NCBI GenBank assembly: GCA_028042835.1
Contig: JAOFOL010000001.1
Coordinates: forward strand, 1-64,000
Direction: 5' to 3'
DNA from: Opitutales bacterium
GTDB taxonomy: Bacteria > Verrucomicrobiota > Verrucomicrobiia > Opitutales > Seribacteraceae
DNA: 64,000 nt
This document shows positions 54,316 to 64,000 of the stretch, one piece after another (the first letter of the stretch is position 1; each line of letters begins with the position of its first letter). The notes under the pieces were generated by a model. That model had not been told where the DNA came from. It did no database searches and was given only the letters and a program-made list of their open reading frames with translations. A program made the position numbers and the translations under genes.

Positions 54316-54669
54316 TTATTTTGATGCAAGTTTTTCTAGGTATTCCCAAAATCCCTTGTGCTCTTCAAGTATAGACTCTTCGGAAGCAGGCAATTTACAC
54401 CGAAAAAGAAAATCGTTAAGAGAGTTTTTAGGTAGAATAAAGTGACAATGTAGAGCAATTTTGATTTTTTCAAAATAAACCCTAAATGTCCCAATACGAA
54501 GACGATAGAATAATTTACCATTACGATTAAACTTACCGATTTCTTGATTTCTCCCATCAAGGATATCACTAGAAAGAGAGCTTAATTTCTCCATGAGCAC
54601 TAATTGTTCGCCTTGCGTAAGCGAATTCAATATTGATAGACTTTGATTTGAAAAAGTAACCTGAAACAT
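54316..54669 (-). CDS. RelE/ParE-fold family protein, no visible partner antitoxin
   Basis: GKFNRNGKLFYRLRIGTFRVYFEKIKIALHCHFILPKNSL resembles the RelE/ParE core (YRLRxGxYRVxYE); C-terminal extension ASEESILEEHKGFWEYLEKL. Confidence 0.65.
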   Translation of the reverse strand: MFQVTFSNQSLSILNSLTQGEQLVLMEKLSSLSSDILDGRNQEIGKFNRNGKLFYRLRIGTFRVYFEKIKIALHCHFILPKNSLNDFLFRCKLPASEESILEEHKGFWEYLEKLASK

Positions 54670-54745
54670 AATTCTAAAAGATAATAGCTAAACCTGTGAA
54701 TTCAAGAATTTTGAACTTTAATATGCAGTTTATTTTAATTACAGA

Positions 54746-55741
54746 ATGATTAAGAAAAACCTTACTAGTTTCAGCCCGCAAGAAACTTTTGAAATCAAAG
54801 AGGCAAAAACAGTCATGGAGAACGAAGCTCAGGCTATCCATCTTTGTGCAGAAAGACTAAATAAAAACTTTTTAGAAGCTCTTGATATATTGTCTTCTAA
54901 TCATGGAAAAATAGTAGTAACAGGTATTGGAAAATCTGGACATTTAGCCAAAAAAGTAGCAGCAACGCTTTGTAGTACAGGGACGGCCGCGGCATTTCTT
55001 CATCCAACAGAAGCTATTCATGGGGATCTTGGCATTCATCAATCAGGTGATCCTGTAATATATTTATCAAACAGTGGGACGACACCAGAGTTAATATTTC
55101 TAGAACCAGTTTTGAGAAGTAGGCGGGCAAAAATAATAGGAATACTGGGAAACATAAAAAGTCCTTTAGCTGATAAGGTTGATTGTGTTCTAGATTCTTC
55201 TGTCGCCGTTGAAGCAGACCCTCTTGGTATCGTTCCTACCGCCAGTTTTATGGTAAGCTCAGCATTATGCGACGCACTAGCATCTTCCCTAATGAAAAGA
55301 AAAAACTTTTCAGAAAATGATTACGCAAAGACCCACCCTGGTGGGCAGCTTGGAAGAAATTTAATCCTAAAAGTTGAGAATGTCCTTCATAATAAGGAAA
55401 ATATAGCATGTGTGGGCAAGAACGAGAAGATGAGGAAAGTGGTGTCAGAAATGACAAAATTCCCCCTTGGTGCTGCTTGTGTGATGGAAAATAACAGCTT
55501 TATCGGAATCATAACAGAAGGAGACTTACGGCGAGCGTTAAATGAATCATGCGAATTAGATTCAACAACAGCAGAGGAATTAATGTCGGTGAACCCAAAG
55601 CATATTTGCCCAAATGTTTCTCTTGGAGAAGCTCTTGAGGTGATGGAGGAGGGAGATTCTCAAATATCTATTTTACCTGTTCTCGACCCCGTTAACTCTA
55701 ACTTAATAGGTTTGCTACGTTTACACGATATTTTTACTTAA
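54746..55741 (+). CDS. kdsD: Arabinose-5-phosphate isomerase (KdsD/KpsF; SIS + CBS domains)
   Basis: VVTGIGKSGHLAKKVAATLCSTGTAAAFLHPTEAIHGDLG, YLSNSGTTPEL, KTHPGGQLGR; CBS pair. Confidence 0.94.
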   Translation: MIKKNLTSFSPQETFEIKEAKTVMENEAQAIHLCAERLNKNFLEALDILSSNHGKIVVTGIGKSGHLAKKVAATLCSTGTAAAFLHPTEAIHGDLGIHQSGDPVIYLSNSGTTPELIFLEPVLRSRRAKIIGILGNIKSPLADKVDCVLDSSVAVEADPLGIVPTASFMVSSALCDALASSLMKRKNFSENDYAKTHPGGQLGRNLILKVENVLHNKENIACVGKNEKMRKVVSEMTKFPLGAACVMENNSFIGIITEGDLRRALNESCELDSTTAEELMSVNPKHICPNVSLGEALEVMEEGDSQISILPVLDPVNSNLIGLLRLHDIFT

Positions 55742-55750
55742 GATATTAAA

Positions 55751-56080
55751 ATGAAGCAGAAAAAAATACTTCTTCTATTTATAACAGTTTTAGGGGTTAT
55801 AGGTGGCTCTTATTTGATGATTCAAATTAAACAAGCTTTAGACGAATATTACCACTGGAAGTCAAGAGAAGCAGTTTTAGAAAAAGAATTAGACGACCTT
55901 AGGCAAGAAGTATCAAAACATAGAAAATTTTTAGAAAAATTAAGAACAGACCCGAATTACCAAGAAGAAATTGCAAGAAAAGAGCTTGGTTATGGAAAAG
56001 AGGGAGAAAAACTTTACCGGTTTCCAAAAGATAAAATTGACATAAATTCAAATAGAGAAATTTCCATCAAAAATGATTAA
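55751..56080 (+). CDS. FtsB/DivIC-like septum formation initiator
   Basis: Short protein: single TM, coiled coil (EAVLEKELDDLRQEVSKHRKFLEKLRTDPNYQEEIARKELGYGKEGEKLYRF). Confidence 0.82.
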   Translation: MKQKKILLLFITVLGVIGGSYLMIQIKQALDEYYHWKSREAVLEKELDDLRQEVSKHRKFLEKLRTDPNYQEEIARKELGYGKEGEKLYRFPKDKIDINSNREISIKND

Positions 56081-58031
56081 AGAAAATTTAGAGGCAGCTG
56101 AAAAATCTAAAAAGATTTTTCCTAGTACGAAAGCAAACTGTGAAGAATACATTAGTTTAAAAAGTCTACCATCATGGGCGAATGAATCTATAACAGAACT
56201 TATAGAAAAAGAATGCTGGGAAGAGTTGAATGATAGATTTTACAAAAGCCTATCATTTGGGACAGGGGGAATGAGAGGAAGGACTATAGGGAAAATTGTA
56301 ACCCAAGAAGAAAAAGGAAAAAGTTCAGAAAAAGAAACTCCAAAACACGCAGCTATAGGTACAAATACCTTAAATGAAATTACGATAGCAAAAGCAACAA
56401 AGGCCCTTTTCAAATACATTGAAGAATGGCTTTCAATTAACGGAGAATTCGAGCAACCACGCTTAGTGGTTGCGCATGATGTTCGTCACTTTTCTCCAGA
56501 ATTTTCAAAATTAGTGGCAATTACATGGGAAAAATTGGGTGGATACGCCATGATATTTGATGGACCGCGATCAACACCCCAACTTAGTTACACCGTTAGA
56601 AACCGTCAGGCACACACAGGCGTTGTTATTACGGCAAGCCATAATCCATATCATGATAATGGTTTTAAGGCTTATTTTAATGATGGAGGTCAACTTGTAC
56701 CACCTCACGCTCAAAAGGTGGTTGAATATTTTAACGATTTTAATTTGGAGGAAATAGTAGAATTATTGAGTACCGACAGAGACCTTGGTGAACTTAAGCT
56801 TCTCGGTAAAGAGGATGACCTTTCATATGGAGCAGTTTTAGAGGATGCCGTACTTTCTCCAAATTTACTTAGTGAGCAATCTGTTAAATTAGTATTTTCT
56901 CCCATTCATGGGACCGGCGGTATATCCACAATCCCCGCTTTATTGGATCATGGGGTAGATGTAGTAACAGTTAAATCACAGAACCAATTTGACCCTAACT
57001 TTTCTTCAGTAAAATCACCTAATCCAGAAAACAAAGAAGCACTATCTTTATCAATCGATGAAGCAAAACGAACTAAATCTGATGCGGTATTAGCAAGTGA
57101 TCCAGATTGTGATCGAATTGGAGTAGCTGTTCGAAATGAAAAAGATTTCGTTTGTTTATCTGGAAATCAAATAGCCTGCCTTCTCGCTGAATATCGATTA
57201 ATCTCACTAAAATCTAAACAATTGCTAAAGCCAGAAAATAAGGATGGATTTACTTTATTAAAAACATTTGTAACTACCTCCATGTTAGAGAAAATAGCAA
57301 AAGAGCATGGCGTAAATTGTGTAAATACCCCAACAGGTTTTAAGTGGATGGCTCAGAAGTTAAATAACTACGAAGACAGAGCTATTTTAGGGATTAAAGA
57401 AAAAGAGGGAATAGGTATTGATTTTGATTCAACCGACCTTTTTACAAGGATAGATATTTTATCTAGATATTCTAAATATGTAGTATTAGCTGCGGAAGAA
57501 AGTTACGGATACTTGCCAATGGATTTAGTAAGGGATAAAGATGGAAATGCAGCGTCTTTAGCTGTTGCAGAGCTTTTAGCATACCTAAAGTCCTTAGATA
57601 TAAAGCCTTTAGATTTCCTTGATAAACTTTATATAAAATACGGTTTTCATTATGAGAAAACTGAAAATATTTATTTCGATGGTGCTGAGGGGAGTGAACA
57701 AATTATTAAAATAATGAAATCCCACCGAAAATCGCCGTGTGAAAAATTTAACGGATTAGCAGTTTCAAAAGTAAAAGATTTTAGTCATTCAGGCCTACTT
57801 GATGAAGAGGATCAATCTATTGAAAAGGAAAACTTTATTATGATCACCCTGGAGAATGGTTTCAAAATCGCGATCAGACCCAGCGGTACTGAGCCTAAAA
57901 TAAAGTTTTATTTATTTGGCGAAAGTTTACCAAATCCCCAAAATATTTCGGAAACAAAAGAAAAAATTATTTCACAAATCAACGAACTTGGGGCATTTTT
58001 AGTAAATGACGCAAAAGAAAGGGCAATTTAA
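56073..58031 (+). CDS. Phosphohexomutase (phosphoglucomutase/phosphomannomutase family)
   Basis: FGTGGMRGRTIG, GVVITASHNPYHDNGFKAYFNDGGQL (phosphoserine loop), ASDPDCDRIGVA, AEESYGYL, RPSGTEPKIKFYL. Confidence 0.93.
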   Translation: MIKENLEAAEKSKKIFPSTKANCEEYISLKSLPSWANESITELIEKECWEELNDRFYKSLSFGTGGMRGRTIGKIVTQEEKGKSSEKETPKHAAIGTNTLNEITIAKATKALFKYIEEWLSINGEFEQPRLVVAHDVRHFSPEFSKLVAITWEKLGGYAMIFDGPRSTPQLSYTVRNRQAHTGVVITASHNPYHDNGFKAYFNDGGQLVPPHAQKVVEYFNDFNLEEIVELLSTDRDLGELKLLGKEDDLSYGAVLEDAVLSPNLLSEQSVKLVFSPIHGTGGISTIPALLDHGVDVVTVKSQNQFDPNFSSVKSPNPENKEALSLSIDEAKRTKSDAVLASDPDCDRIGVAVRNEKDFVCLSGNQIACLLAEYRLISLKSKQLLKPENKDGFTLLKTFVTTSMLEKIAKEHGVNCVNTPTGFKWMAQKLNNYEDRAILGIKEKEGIGIDFDSTDLFTRIDILSRYSKYVVLAAEESYGYLPMDLVRDKDGNAASLAVAELLAYLKSLDIKPLDFLDKLYIKYGFHYEKTENIYFDGAEGSEQIIKIMKSHRKSPCEKFNGLAVSKVKDFSHSGLLDEEDQSIEKENFIMITLENGFKIAIRPSGTEPKIKFYLFGESLPNPQNISETKEKIISQINELGAFLVNDAKERAI

Positions 58032-58060
58032 CTTATTTTGAGAATTCTAATAGCTGCAGA

Positions 58061-59449
58061 CTAGATGAGCATACAAGCTGGATTTTCTAAATAATTGGAT
58101 AAGGTTTTTAGAAAACCTGCCCCTATTGCACCGTCAACGAGCCTGTGATCGCAACTTAAGCCTAAAGTTAATGTCTTCCCAGCGACTACCTTACCCCTCT
58201 TATTTACCACAGGTTTTTCAATAGAGGAACCAACAGACAAAATGGCAGCATTGGGCGGATTAATTATTCCGCTAAAAAAGTCTATACCAAACATTCCGAG
58301 ATTGGTAACAGTAAAGGTAGAACCAGACATAGCTTCCGGTAATAGCTTTTTACTTCTCGCCTTGTTAATGAGAGATTTTGCTTCTAGTGAGACTTCTTCA
58401 AGTGAAAGTTGGTCTGCATTATTTATAACAGGGGTTAGCAATCCACCCTCTACGGCCACTCCAAAAGCAAGATTAACTTCCGCATGATAAGAAATTTCTT
58501 TATTTCCCCAACTTGTATTAATTTCAGGGTGCCATTTTATAGATTCAGCGCATGCTTTTAAAATAAAATCATTAACACTAAATTTATTGACAGAAGTTTT
58601 TGTTAATTCAGCCCGTTCTTTGAAAATTTCATTAATGGAAGTTCTTGTATCTAAAAGTGGCTCAATATTAATTTCTTTTTGTAGGTAAAAGTGGGGGATG
58701 GTAGATTTTGATTCGGTAAGTCTTGTTGCTATGACAGTTCTCATACCAGAGAGAGGAACAGACTTTTTTATCAATAGACCACTATTGCTTGATAGGGTTG
58801 GCAGTTCCACTTGTTCCTCAGAAACATTGGCGGGCAAAACAGGATCATGGTTTTTGTCGGAATGCGAAACTTCAGTAGCAAGAATATCCTTTTTTATAAT
58901 TCTACCAGAAGGACCTGACCCCGTAATATTTGCCAAATCAATATTTTTTTCGTCGGCCATTTTTTTAGCAAGCGGAGATACAAAAATACGATCACTAGAT
59001 GTATTTACTTTTTTACCAGGAGGGTCTTCTGCTTTTGTTTCAGTATCCTTTAATTCGTTCAAGGAAGCGGGCTCTGTGGTTGTTACCTCAAGGTTTTTTT
59101 CTGCAGATAGATTGCTTGAATCATCCGTTTTCTCTAAAGAAATCGGTTCAGGTTTTTCTTCAGGAACTGTTTCTTCAATAGCCTGTGTGTCTATTTCTTC
59201 AATAGATTCTCCCTCTTCGCCAACAATTGCTAATGGACTACCAATTGGAGCTTCAGCACCTTCTTCAACAAGAATTTTCAACAATACCCCATCGTCAAAA
59301 TTTTCAAGTTCCATTGTTGCCTTATCAGTTTCAATTTCAGCCAGAGTGTCTCCGTTTTCTACTTGATCACCAACTTGCTTGTGCCATTTAACAACAGTAC
59401 CAACCGACATGGTATCGCTTAGTTTGGGCATTTCTATTGTAATAGCCAT
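58061..59449 (-). CDS. pdhC: Pyruvate dehydrogenase E2 (dihydrolipoamide acetyltransferase)
   Basis: EIETDKATMELENFDDG lipoyl site, peripheral-subunit-binding segment SPLAKKMADEKNIDLANITGSGPSGRIIKKDI, C-terminal SCDHRLVDGA. Confidence 0.95.
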   Translation of the reverse strand: MAITIEMPKLSDTMSVGTVVKWHKQVGDQVENGDTLAEIETDKATMELENFDDGVLLKILVEEGAEAPIGSPLAIVGEEGESIEEIDTQAIEETVPEEKPEPISLEKTDDSSNLSAEKNLEVTTTEPASLNELKDTETKAEDPPGKKVNTSSDRIFVSPLAKKMADEKNIDLANITGSGPSGRIIKKDILATEVSHSDKNHDPVLPANVSEEQVELPTLSSNSGLLIKKSVPLSGMRTVIATRLTESKSTIPHFYLQKEINIEPLLDTRTSINEIFKERAELTKTSVNKFSVNDFILKACAESIKWHPEINTSWGNKEISYHAEVNLAFGVAVEGGLLTPVINNADQLSLEEVSLEAKSLINKARSKKLLPEAMSGSTFTVTNLGMFGIDFFSGIINPPNAAILSVGSSIEKPVVNKRGKVVAGKTLTLGLSCDHRLVDGAIGAGFLKTLSNYLENPACMLI

Positions 59450-59453
59450 AGTT

Positions 59454-60431
59454 CTAAAGGATTTGGAGTGCGCTCTTAAGGACTTTTTCTTTAGTCGGTA
59501 ATTGAACTGTTTCTAGTGCCTTGCTGTAAGCTTGGGGTGCATCTACTGCAGAAACCCGACCAATGGGAGCATCCAAATAATCAAATGCCTGGTCTTGTAT
59601 TAAGAAACAGATCTGAGCATCAACACCACAAAAGGGTTTATTTTCTTCAACCAAGAGAGCTCGGTTTGTTTTTTTAACGGACTGAAGAATGGTTTCTTCA
59701 TCAAGTGGACGAATGGACCTCAAATCTACTACCTCTGCAGATATGTTATGTTTATCAGAAAGTTCCTCAGCTACCTCAAGTGCGGTGTGCACCGCTTTTC
59801 CATGAGCAATTATAGAGATGTCTTTACCCTCAACAACTACCCTGGCTTTTCCTAGGGGAATGATAAAATCTTCCTCTTCAGGAACTTCATCTTTCATATT
59901 ATAGAGAATGGTATTCTCCATAAAGCACACAGGATCATTATCTCGAATCGCAGATTTGATAAGTCCTTTAGCATCAGCTGGCGTCGCAGGACATACAACC
60001 TTCATACCAGGAGTATTTGCGGCAAAATTTTCAGGAGTATGTGAATGAGTTGCACCCACATTTGTACCTCCATTTGCGGGTCCTCTAAAAACAACGGGAA
60101 CATTTATGAGTCCGCCAGACATATAGCGAACATTAGCGGCATTATTAAAAATTTGATCAAACGCGACATAACAGAAACTCCAGAACATAAACTCAACAAC
60201 AGGTCGCATGCCCATCATGGATGCGCCGACTGCGAGTCCGGAAAATGCAGCCTCACTAATCGGTGTGTCTATGATTCGTGAAGGACCAAACTTTTCGAGT
60301 AAGCCTTCTGAAACCTTGTAGGAGCCCTTGAATTGGGCAACCTCTTCACCCATAAGTACGACATTGGGGTCGCGTTGAAGCTCTTCTGCAAGCCCTTGAT
60401 TTAGGGCGTCTCGGTATGAAATAATAGGCAT
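59454..60431 (-). CDS. pdhB: Pyruvate dehydrogenase E1 beta
   Basis: VVLMGEEVAQFKGSYKVSEGLLEKFGPSRIIDTPISEAAFSGLAVGASMMGMRPVVEFM. Confidence 0.96.
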   Translation of the reverse strand: MPIISYRDALNQGLAEELQRDPNVVLMGEEVAQFKGSYKVSEGLLEKFGPSRIIDTPISEAAFSGLAVGASMMGMRPVVEFMFWSFCYVAFDQIFNNAANVRYMSGGLINVPVVFRGPANGGTNVGATHSHTPENFAANTPGMKVVCPATPADAKGLIKSAIRDNDPVCFMENTILYNMKDEVPEEEDFIIPLGKARVVVEGKDISIIAHGKAVHTALEVAEELSDKHNISAEVVDLRSIRPLDEETILQSVKKTNRALLVEENKPFCGVDAQICFLIQDQAFDYLDAPIGRVSAVDAPQAYSKALETVQLPTKEKVLKSALQIL

Positions 60432-60439
60432 ATTAAAAA

Positions 60440-61615
60440 TTAAGGTTGCTCGAAGAAAATTCTTCCTTCCGAGGTCCGTTTGTCGGGGTTATCGGTTTCC
60501 CAATAAATATCATCCATTAATTCACTAGGATCTGGATAAGGGCTTGCGGAGGCAAATTCAGCAGAGGCATTAGCCTCATCTTTAGCAGCCTTGTCGATTT
60601 CCAAAGCTTTTTCATCTGTTAAAACTCCTTCTTCCAAAAGTTTTGATTTGAATAGATTTAACGGGTCTTTGCTTTTCTTGTATTCTTCAATCTCTTCTTT
60701 ACTGCGGTAAGTTTGATCTGGATCTGCCACGGAATGCCCACGATATCTATAGGTAACAATTTCTATAACACTGGGCTTGTTAGATTCGTGAGCTCGGCTA
60801 ACGGCTTCATCAATAACCTGGCGAACTTCATAAATGTCATGCCCGTGAGACACTTTCCAGTCTATATCAAAAGCGTCAGCCCTGCGTGCGAGTGGTTCAC
60901 CAGCGGAGTGCCTTCCTTCGGCAGTACCCATGGAGTAACCATTATTTTCAATGATATAAACAACGGGTAATTCCCAAAGTGCAGCAAGATTGAGAGACTC
61001 ATAAAAAGGACCTTGATTGGTTGCTCCATCTCCCATGAAACAAAGGCAACTCCCTTTCTTTTTAAAATGTTTCAGAGCGTAAGCAATTCCTAACCCCAAT
61101 GGAGTTTGTCCTGCAACAATACCGTGCCCGCCCCAAAAGTTTTTATCTGGTGCAAAAAAGTGCATTGAGCCTCCTTTTCCTTTCGAACAACCCGTTTTTT
61201 TTCCATAAAGCTCGGCCATACATTCGTCCATATTCATGCCAACCGCAAGAGCGTGCCCATGATCTCGGTAGGCAGTTATAATATGATCGTCTTCTCCAAG
61301 AACGGAAACAGAGCCAACCGCAACAGCTTCCTGACCGATATACAAATGCAAAAACCCACCTATATGTCCTTGCTGGTAGGCACGAAGGGATCTTTCTTCG
61401 AATCTCCTTATCTGTACCATCTGTTGATAGAGTTCGATTTTCTTCTCTTCAGAAAGCTGACTGTTAATCGGTGCGGAGGCAAAGTCCTCACTATCCGTCG
61501 AAAGCTTTGGATCCAGCTCACTTTCATTAGCAGTTACACTAGTTTCGCTTTCTACATTCTGTTTAGAGAGCTTTCCTGTGGGCTCAAGATTTGTATCGTG
61601 ATGAAGACCTTCCAT
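60440..61615 (-). CDS. pdhA: Pyruvate dehydrogenase E1 alpha, acidic N-terminal extension of about 55 aa
   Basis: MVQIRRFEERSLRAYQQGHIGGFLHLYIGQEAVAVG...FMGDGATNQGPFYESLNLAALWELPVVYIIENNGYSMGT...YRYRGHSVADPD. Confidence 0.96.
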   Translation of the reverse strand: MEGLHHDTNLEPTGKLSKQNVESETSVTANESELDPKLSTDSEDFASAPINSQLSEEKKIELYQQMVQIRRFEERSLRAYQQGHIGGFLHLYIGQEAVAVGSVSVLGEDDHIITAYRDHGHALAVGMNMDECMAELYGKKTGCSKGKGGSMHFFAPDKNFWGGHGIVAGQTPLGLGIAYALKHFKKKGSCLCFMGDGATNQGPFYESLNLAALWELPVVYIIENNGYSMGTAEGRHSAGEPLARRADAFDIDWKVSHGHDIYEVRQVIDEAVSRAHESNKPSVIEIVTYRYRGHSVADPDQTYRSKEEIEEYKKSKDPLNLFKSKLLEEGVLTDEKALEIDKAAKDEANASAEFASASPYPDPSELMDDIYWETDNPDKRTSEGRIFFEQP

Positions 61616-61634
61616 TTATAAATCCATTATTCTC

Positions 61635-62120
61635 TTAAATTGGCCGAGCTTCAACCTTAATTTTAGTAGATTTACTCCCAAAATTTGCCCGGATACCCCA
61701 AAACCCATCTTTGCGTTTATCATAAAAAGGCCAAACCAATTTTGAATCCGTGGATGGAATTTGAAGATTATCAATTGAAGATCTGTCAAAAAAATTAAAA
61801 TGACCCTCATTAATTTCTTTTGGTATTTCATTAATAGCAGGAATAATATCGAAAAGAAACATCAACCAATGACCGTTTCCCTCATAATTTTTTTCTGAAA
61901 CATACCCAAAAAGCTGGAGATCTTCTTCGGCAAGAAGAATATCTAATTCTTCTTGAGCTTCTCGAATTGCACATTCAACAGGAGATTCACCGACAGACAT
62001 TTCCAGTTTACCTCCAGGAGGGCTCCACAAACCTTGATTGGGAGTTTTTTTTCTTTGTAAAAGTAATAGTCGGGAGCGTAAATCTTTTGCAAATAGAAGG
62101 CAGGATATCTTAAAGTCCAT
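61635..62120 (-). CDS. Nudix hydrolase
   Basis: Nudix box GKLEMSVGESPVECAIREAQEELDI; PNQGLWSPPGGKLE. Confidence 0.93.
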   Translation of the reverse strand: MDFKISCLLFAKDLRSRLLLLQRKKTPNQGLWSPPGGKLEMSVGESPVECAIREAQEELDILLAEEDLQLFGYVSEKNYEGNGHWLMFLFDIIPAINEIPKEINEGHFNFFDRSSIDNLQIPSTDSKLVWPFYDKRKDGFWGIRANFGSKSTKIKVEARPI

Positions 62121-62192
62121 GGCGATTTTGCTTGTTATTAGTTGGTAAGTTTAGAAATGATATGTTTGCTTAAAGTTAAACCCCCAATCGCA

Positions 62193-62867
62193 ATGATAAG
62201 AAAAAAACTCGTACAGGTAATATTTTTAACATTATCAATAGGTGCTTATTCCGCAACCGCTCAAGTTGATCAAATTGTAAAGTTAGCTAACAAGGTGGCT
62301 ATTTCGAATGAGACAGATTCATGGATAAAGGTTTCGGTTCCGTTTAATATTATTACTCACCCAAGACTTGCCGAACTTAAAGGTTCTCGGCCAACATCTG
62401 TTGAAGAAGCTTTTAATCCAGAGTTCCTCAATAGTCTTAAGGTAAAGTTATATATATGTTTCAGTAATGAGTTCAAAAAGAAAGCCTTGCGGAATAGTAA
62501 ATTGATGGATTCGCAATTTTATCAATATTACAGTGCTGAAGTAGATTTTAAGGCGGTTAAAATTGAACGTACAACTAAATATGCAAATTTTATGTTCCCT
62601 TCATCAGTTGCAGAAAAAGATGGGTTTGGTGGAAATTATGTCAATCCTGTTGGGTACGCTATCGAAATCATGGTTGAGGGAGTACCTGTGGAGATTTCAA
62701 ATTCGATTATGTTCGATAAATACAGAGATGAAGCCACATTACAAAAGTTTAAGCAGCAGGCTGAACAAAAAAGTACGAATAGCGTGGGAGTGTTACTCCC
62801 AGCTCATCACGTATTTCCATCCTACTTTCAAAGCGGGGCGTACCTTAAGCCTGCAGTAGCAGAATAA
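62193..62867 (+). CDS. Amuc_1102-like pilus-associated protein (tentative)
   Basis: Signal peptide MIRKKLVQVIFLTLSIGAYSATAQ; VKLYICFSNEFKKKALRNSK...FYQYYSAEVDF; followed by a PilM-like gene. Start trimmed from the TTG at 62142. Confidence 0.6.
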   Translation: MIRKKLVQVIFLTLSIGAYSATAQVDQIVKLANKVAISNETDSWIKVSVPFNIITHPRLAELKGSRPTSVEEAFNPEFLNSLKVKLYICFSNEFKKKALRNSKLMDSQFYQYYSAEVDFKAVKIERTTKYANFMFPSSVAEKDGFGGNYVNPVGYAIEIMVEGVPVEISNSIMFDKYRDEATLQKFKQQAEQKSTNSVGVLLPAHHVFPSYFQSGAYLKPAVAE

Positions 62868-62883
62868 TTTTGTTTCAACAGAA

Positions 62884-64000
62884 GTGGCACAAAAAGATGA
62901 AATAATAATAAACTGTGGAAACTCTCATGTTTCTGCGAATGTTTTTTCTTTAAGCTCAGGCGGACTAACATTAAAAGCCTCAGGTTTAGAAACCCTGCAT
63001 CATGACTTAACCAAAGAAGAAGCATGGTTGGATTCTCTAGTTGAAGGCCTTGAAAAACTGGTTGCCAAAATGTCGCTTAAGGGAGAGGTAAGGTTTATTT
63101 TTCCGGGTAACTTATTATTAACCAAAACAATTAGAGTTCCCCATGTAGACCCAGAAAAGCAGCGAAAAATAGTAGCATTTGAATTGTCCCAAAAAATGCC
63201 ATTTCCGCTTTCAGATCTCATTTGGGATTATCAAATAATAGATGACGACGGGGTTGAGGAAGAAGTCTTAGCTTTTGCCGTAAAGCCAGAAGTAGCGGAA
63301 AGTTTTTCAGAAAAGATGGTTGGAATCGGGTTAATTCCGAAACAGATTACACCTGCGCAAGTATTGGATTATAGCGCAATAAGAGGACAACTTGGTGATG
63401 TGGATGATCAATCTGAAGTTCTAGCGATTAATATAGGTGCGAAGTCTACAAATCTACTATTTATAAGCCCAACCGGGTTTTTAATAAGGACGATTAATAT
63501 AGGTGGAAATGCGCTTTCGCAAAACATATCAGACGCTCTTGGTATAACTTTTGAAAAATCAGAAAAATTAAAAAAAGGTTATTTTTCGCAGGAGATATCA
63601 TTAACTGAAGATGATCCTTCGGTTGGAGTTATCCAAAACGCAAGTAATCAATTCTTAGCAAGAGCCAGCCAAGAAATTACTCGCTCCATAGTAACTTATA
63701 AAAGATTAAAGAAAGGTAAATCTCCACAAAAAATATACCTTACTGGAAGGGGTGCTCTATTACCTAATCTCCCTCAATATTTATTAGAAAGCCAACAACT
63801 TCAGGTTGAATACTTTGACCCTCTTTTGAGTATTAGTGTTGGGGATGCGGTTAAGGAGAAAGTTAAACCATTGCTTCCCTTCATGACGAGTGAGGCGGTT
63901 GGACTTGCCCGGGCATCCTTCAATTCTACTAGTGAAAACTTGTCCTCAACTATCAATTTATTACCTTCATCTAAACTTAAATCATTAGGTTTAAAGCAAA
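62884..64000 (+). CDS. PilM-like (Amuc_1101-like) actin-fold pilus assembly protein, GTG start, runs off right edge
   Basis: MAQKDEIIINCGNSHVSANVFSL...VRVPHVDPEKQRKIVAFELSQKMPFPLSDLIWDYQII...VLAINIGAKSTNLLFISPTGFLIRTINIGGNALSQNI; not in the supplied ORF list. Confidence 0.8.
   Translation, partial: MAQKDEIIINCGNSHVSANVFSLSSGGLTLKASGLETLHHDLTKEEAWLDSLVEGLEKLVAKMSLKGEVRFIFPGNLLLTKTIRVPHVDPEKQRKIVAFELSQKMPFPLSDLIWDYQIIDDDGVEEEVLAFAVKPEVAESFSEKMVGIGLIPKQITPAQVLDYSAIRGQLGDVDDQSEVLAINIGAKSTNLLFISPTGFLIRTINIGGNALSQNISDALGITFEKSEKLKKGYFSQEISLTEDDPSVGVIQNASNQFLARASQEITRSIVTYKRLKKGKSPQKIYLTGRGALLPNLPQYLLESQQLQVEYFDPLLSISVGDAVKEKVKPLLPFMTSEAVGLARASFNSTSENLSSTINLLPSSKLKSLGLKQ

Noticed and set aside
58698-59366. 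222-aa plus-strand ORF antisense to pdhC
   Set aside because: Ser/Phe-rich translation of the antisense of the Glu-rich linker and lipoyl region; spurious.

Overview
This 64 kb window looks like a chromosomal segment of a low-GC, gene-dense Verrucomicrobiota/PVC-type bacterium. That placement is inferred from gene order and the Amuc_1101/1102-like pilus genes, and no search was run. Positions 1-25.9 kb are essentially one minus-strand information-processing superoperon, in transcription order: tRNA-Thr, tuf, tRNA-Trp, secE, nusG, rplKAJL, rpoBC, rpsL, rpsG, fusA, rpsJ, the S10/spc ribosomal proteins, then secY, which runs off the left edge. Positions 26-62 kb hold compact housekeeping genes: gyrA/gyrB, hemB, pyrD, HAD-pyrB-pyrC'-CPBP-tsaE, prfA-prmC, prc, rhomboid, comEC, kamA, dnaN, kdsD, ftsB-like, a phosphohexomutase, pdhABC and a Nudix hydrolase. 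The right edge enters what looks like a PVC type IV pilus-like locus. I see no CRISPR array, prophage, transposon or obvious defence island, and I do not think there is a clear new multi-gene system here. The best second-look items are: (1) a dihydroorotase paralogue next to pyrB that has lost its catalytic and metal-ligand motifs; (2) a DEDDh-exonuclease-like gene whose start overlaps the divergent IMPase start and whose end overlaps gyrA; (3) an RNA hairpin ending one nt before the rplC start codon; (4) a terminator-like hairpin between rplL and rpoB; (5) several small uncharacterised proteins; (6) the pilus-like locus at the edge.
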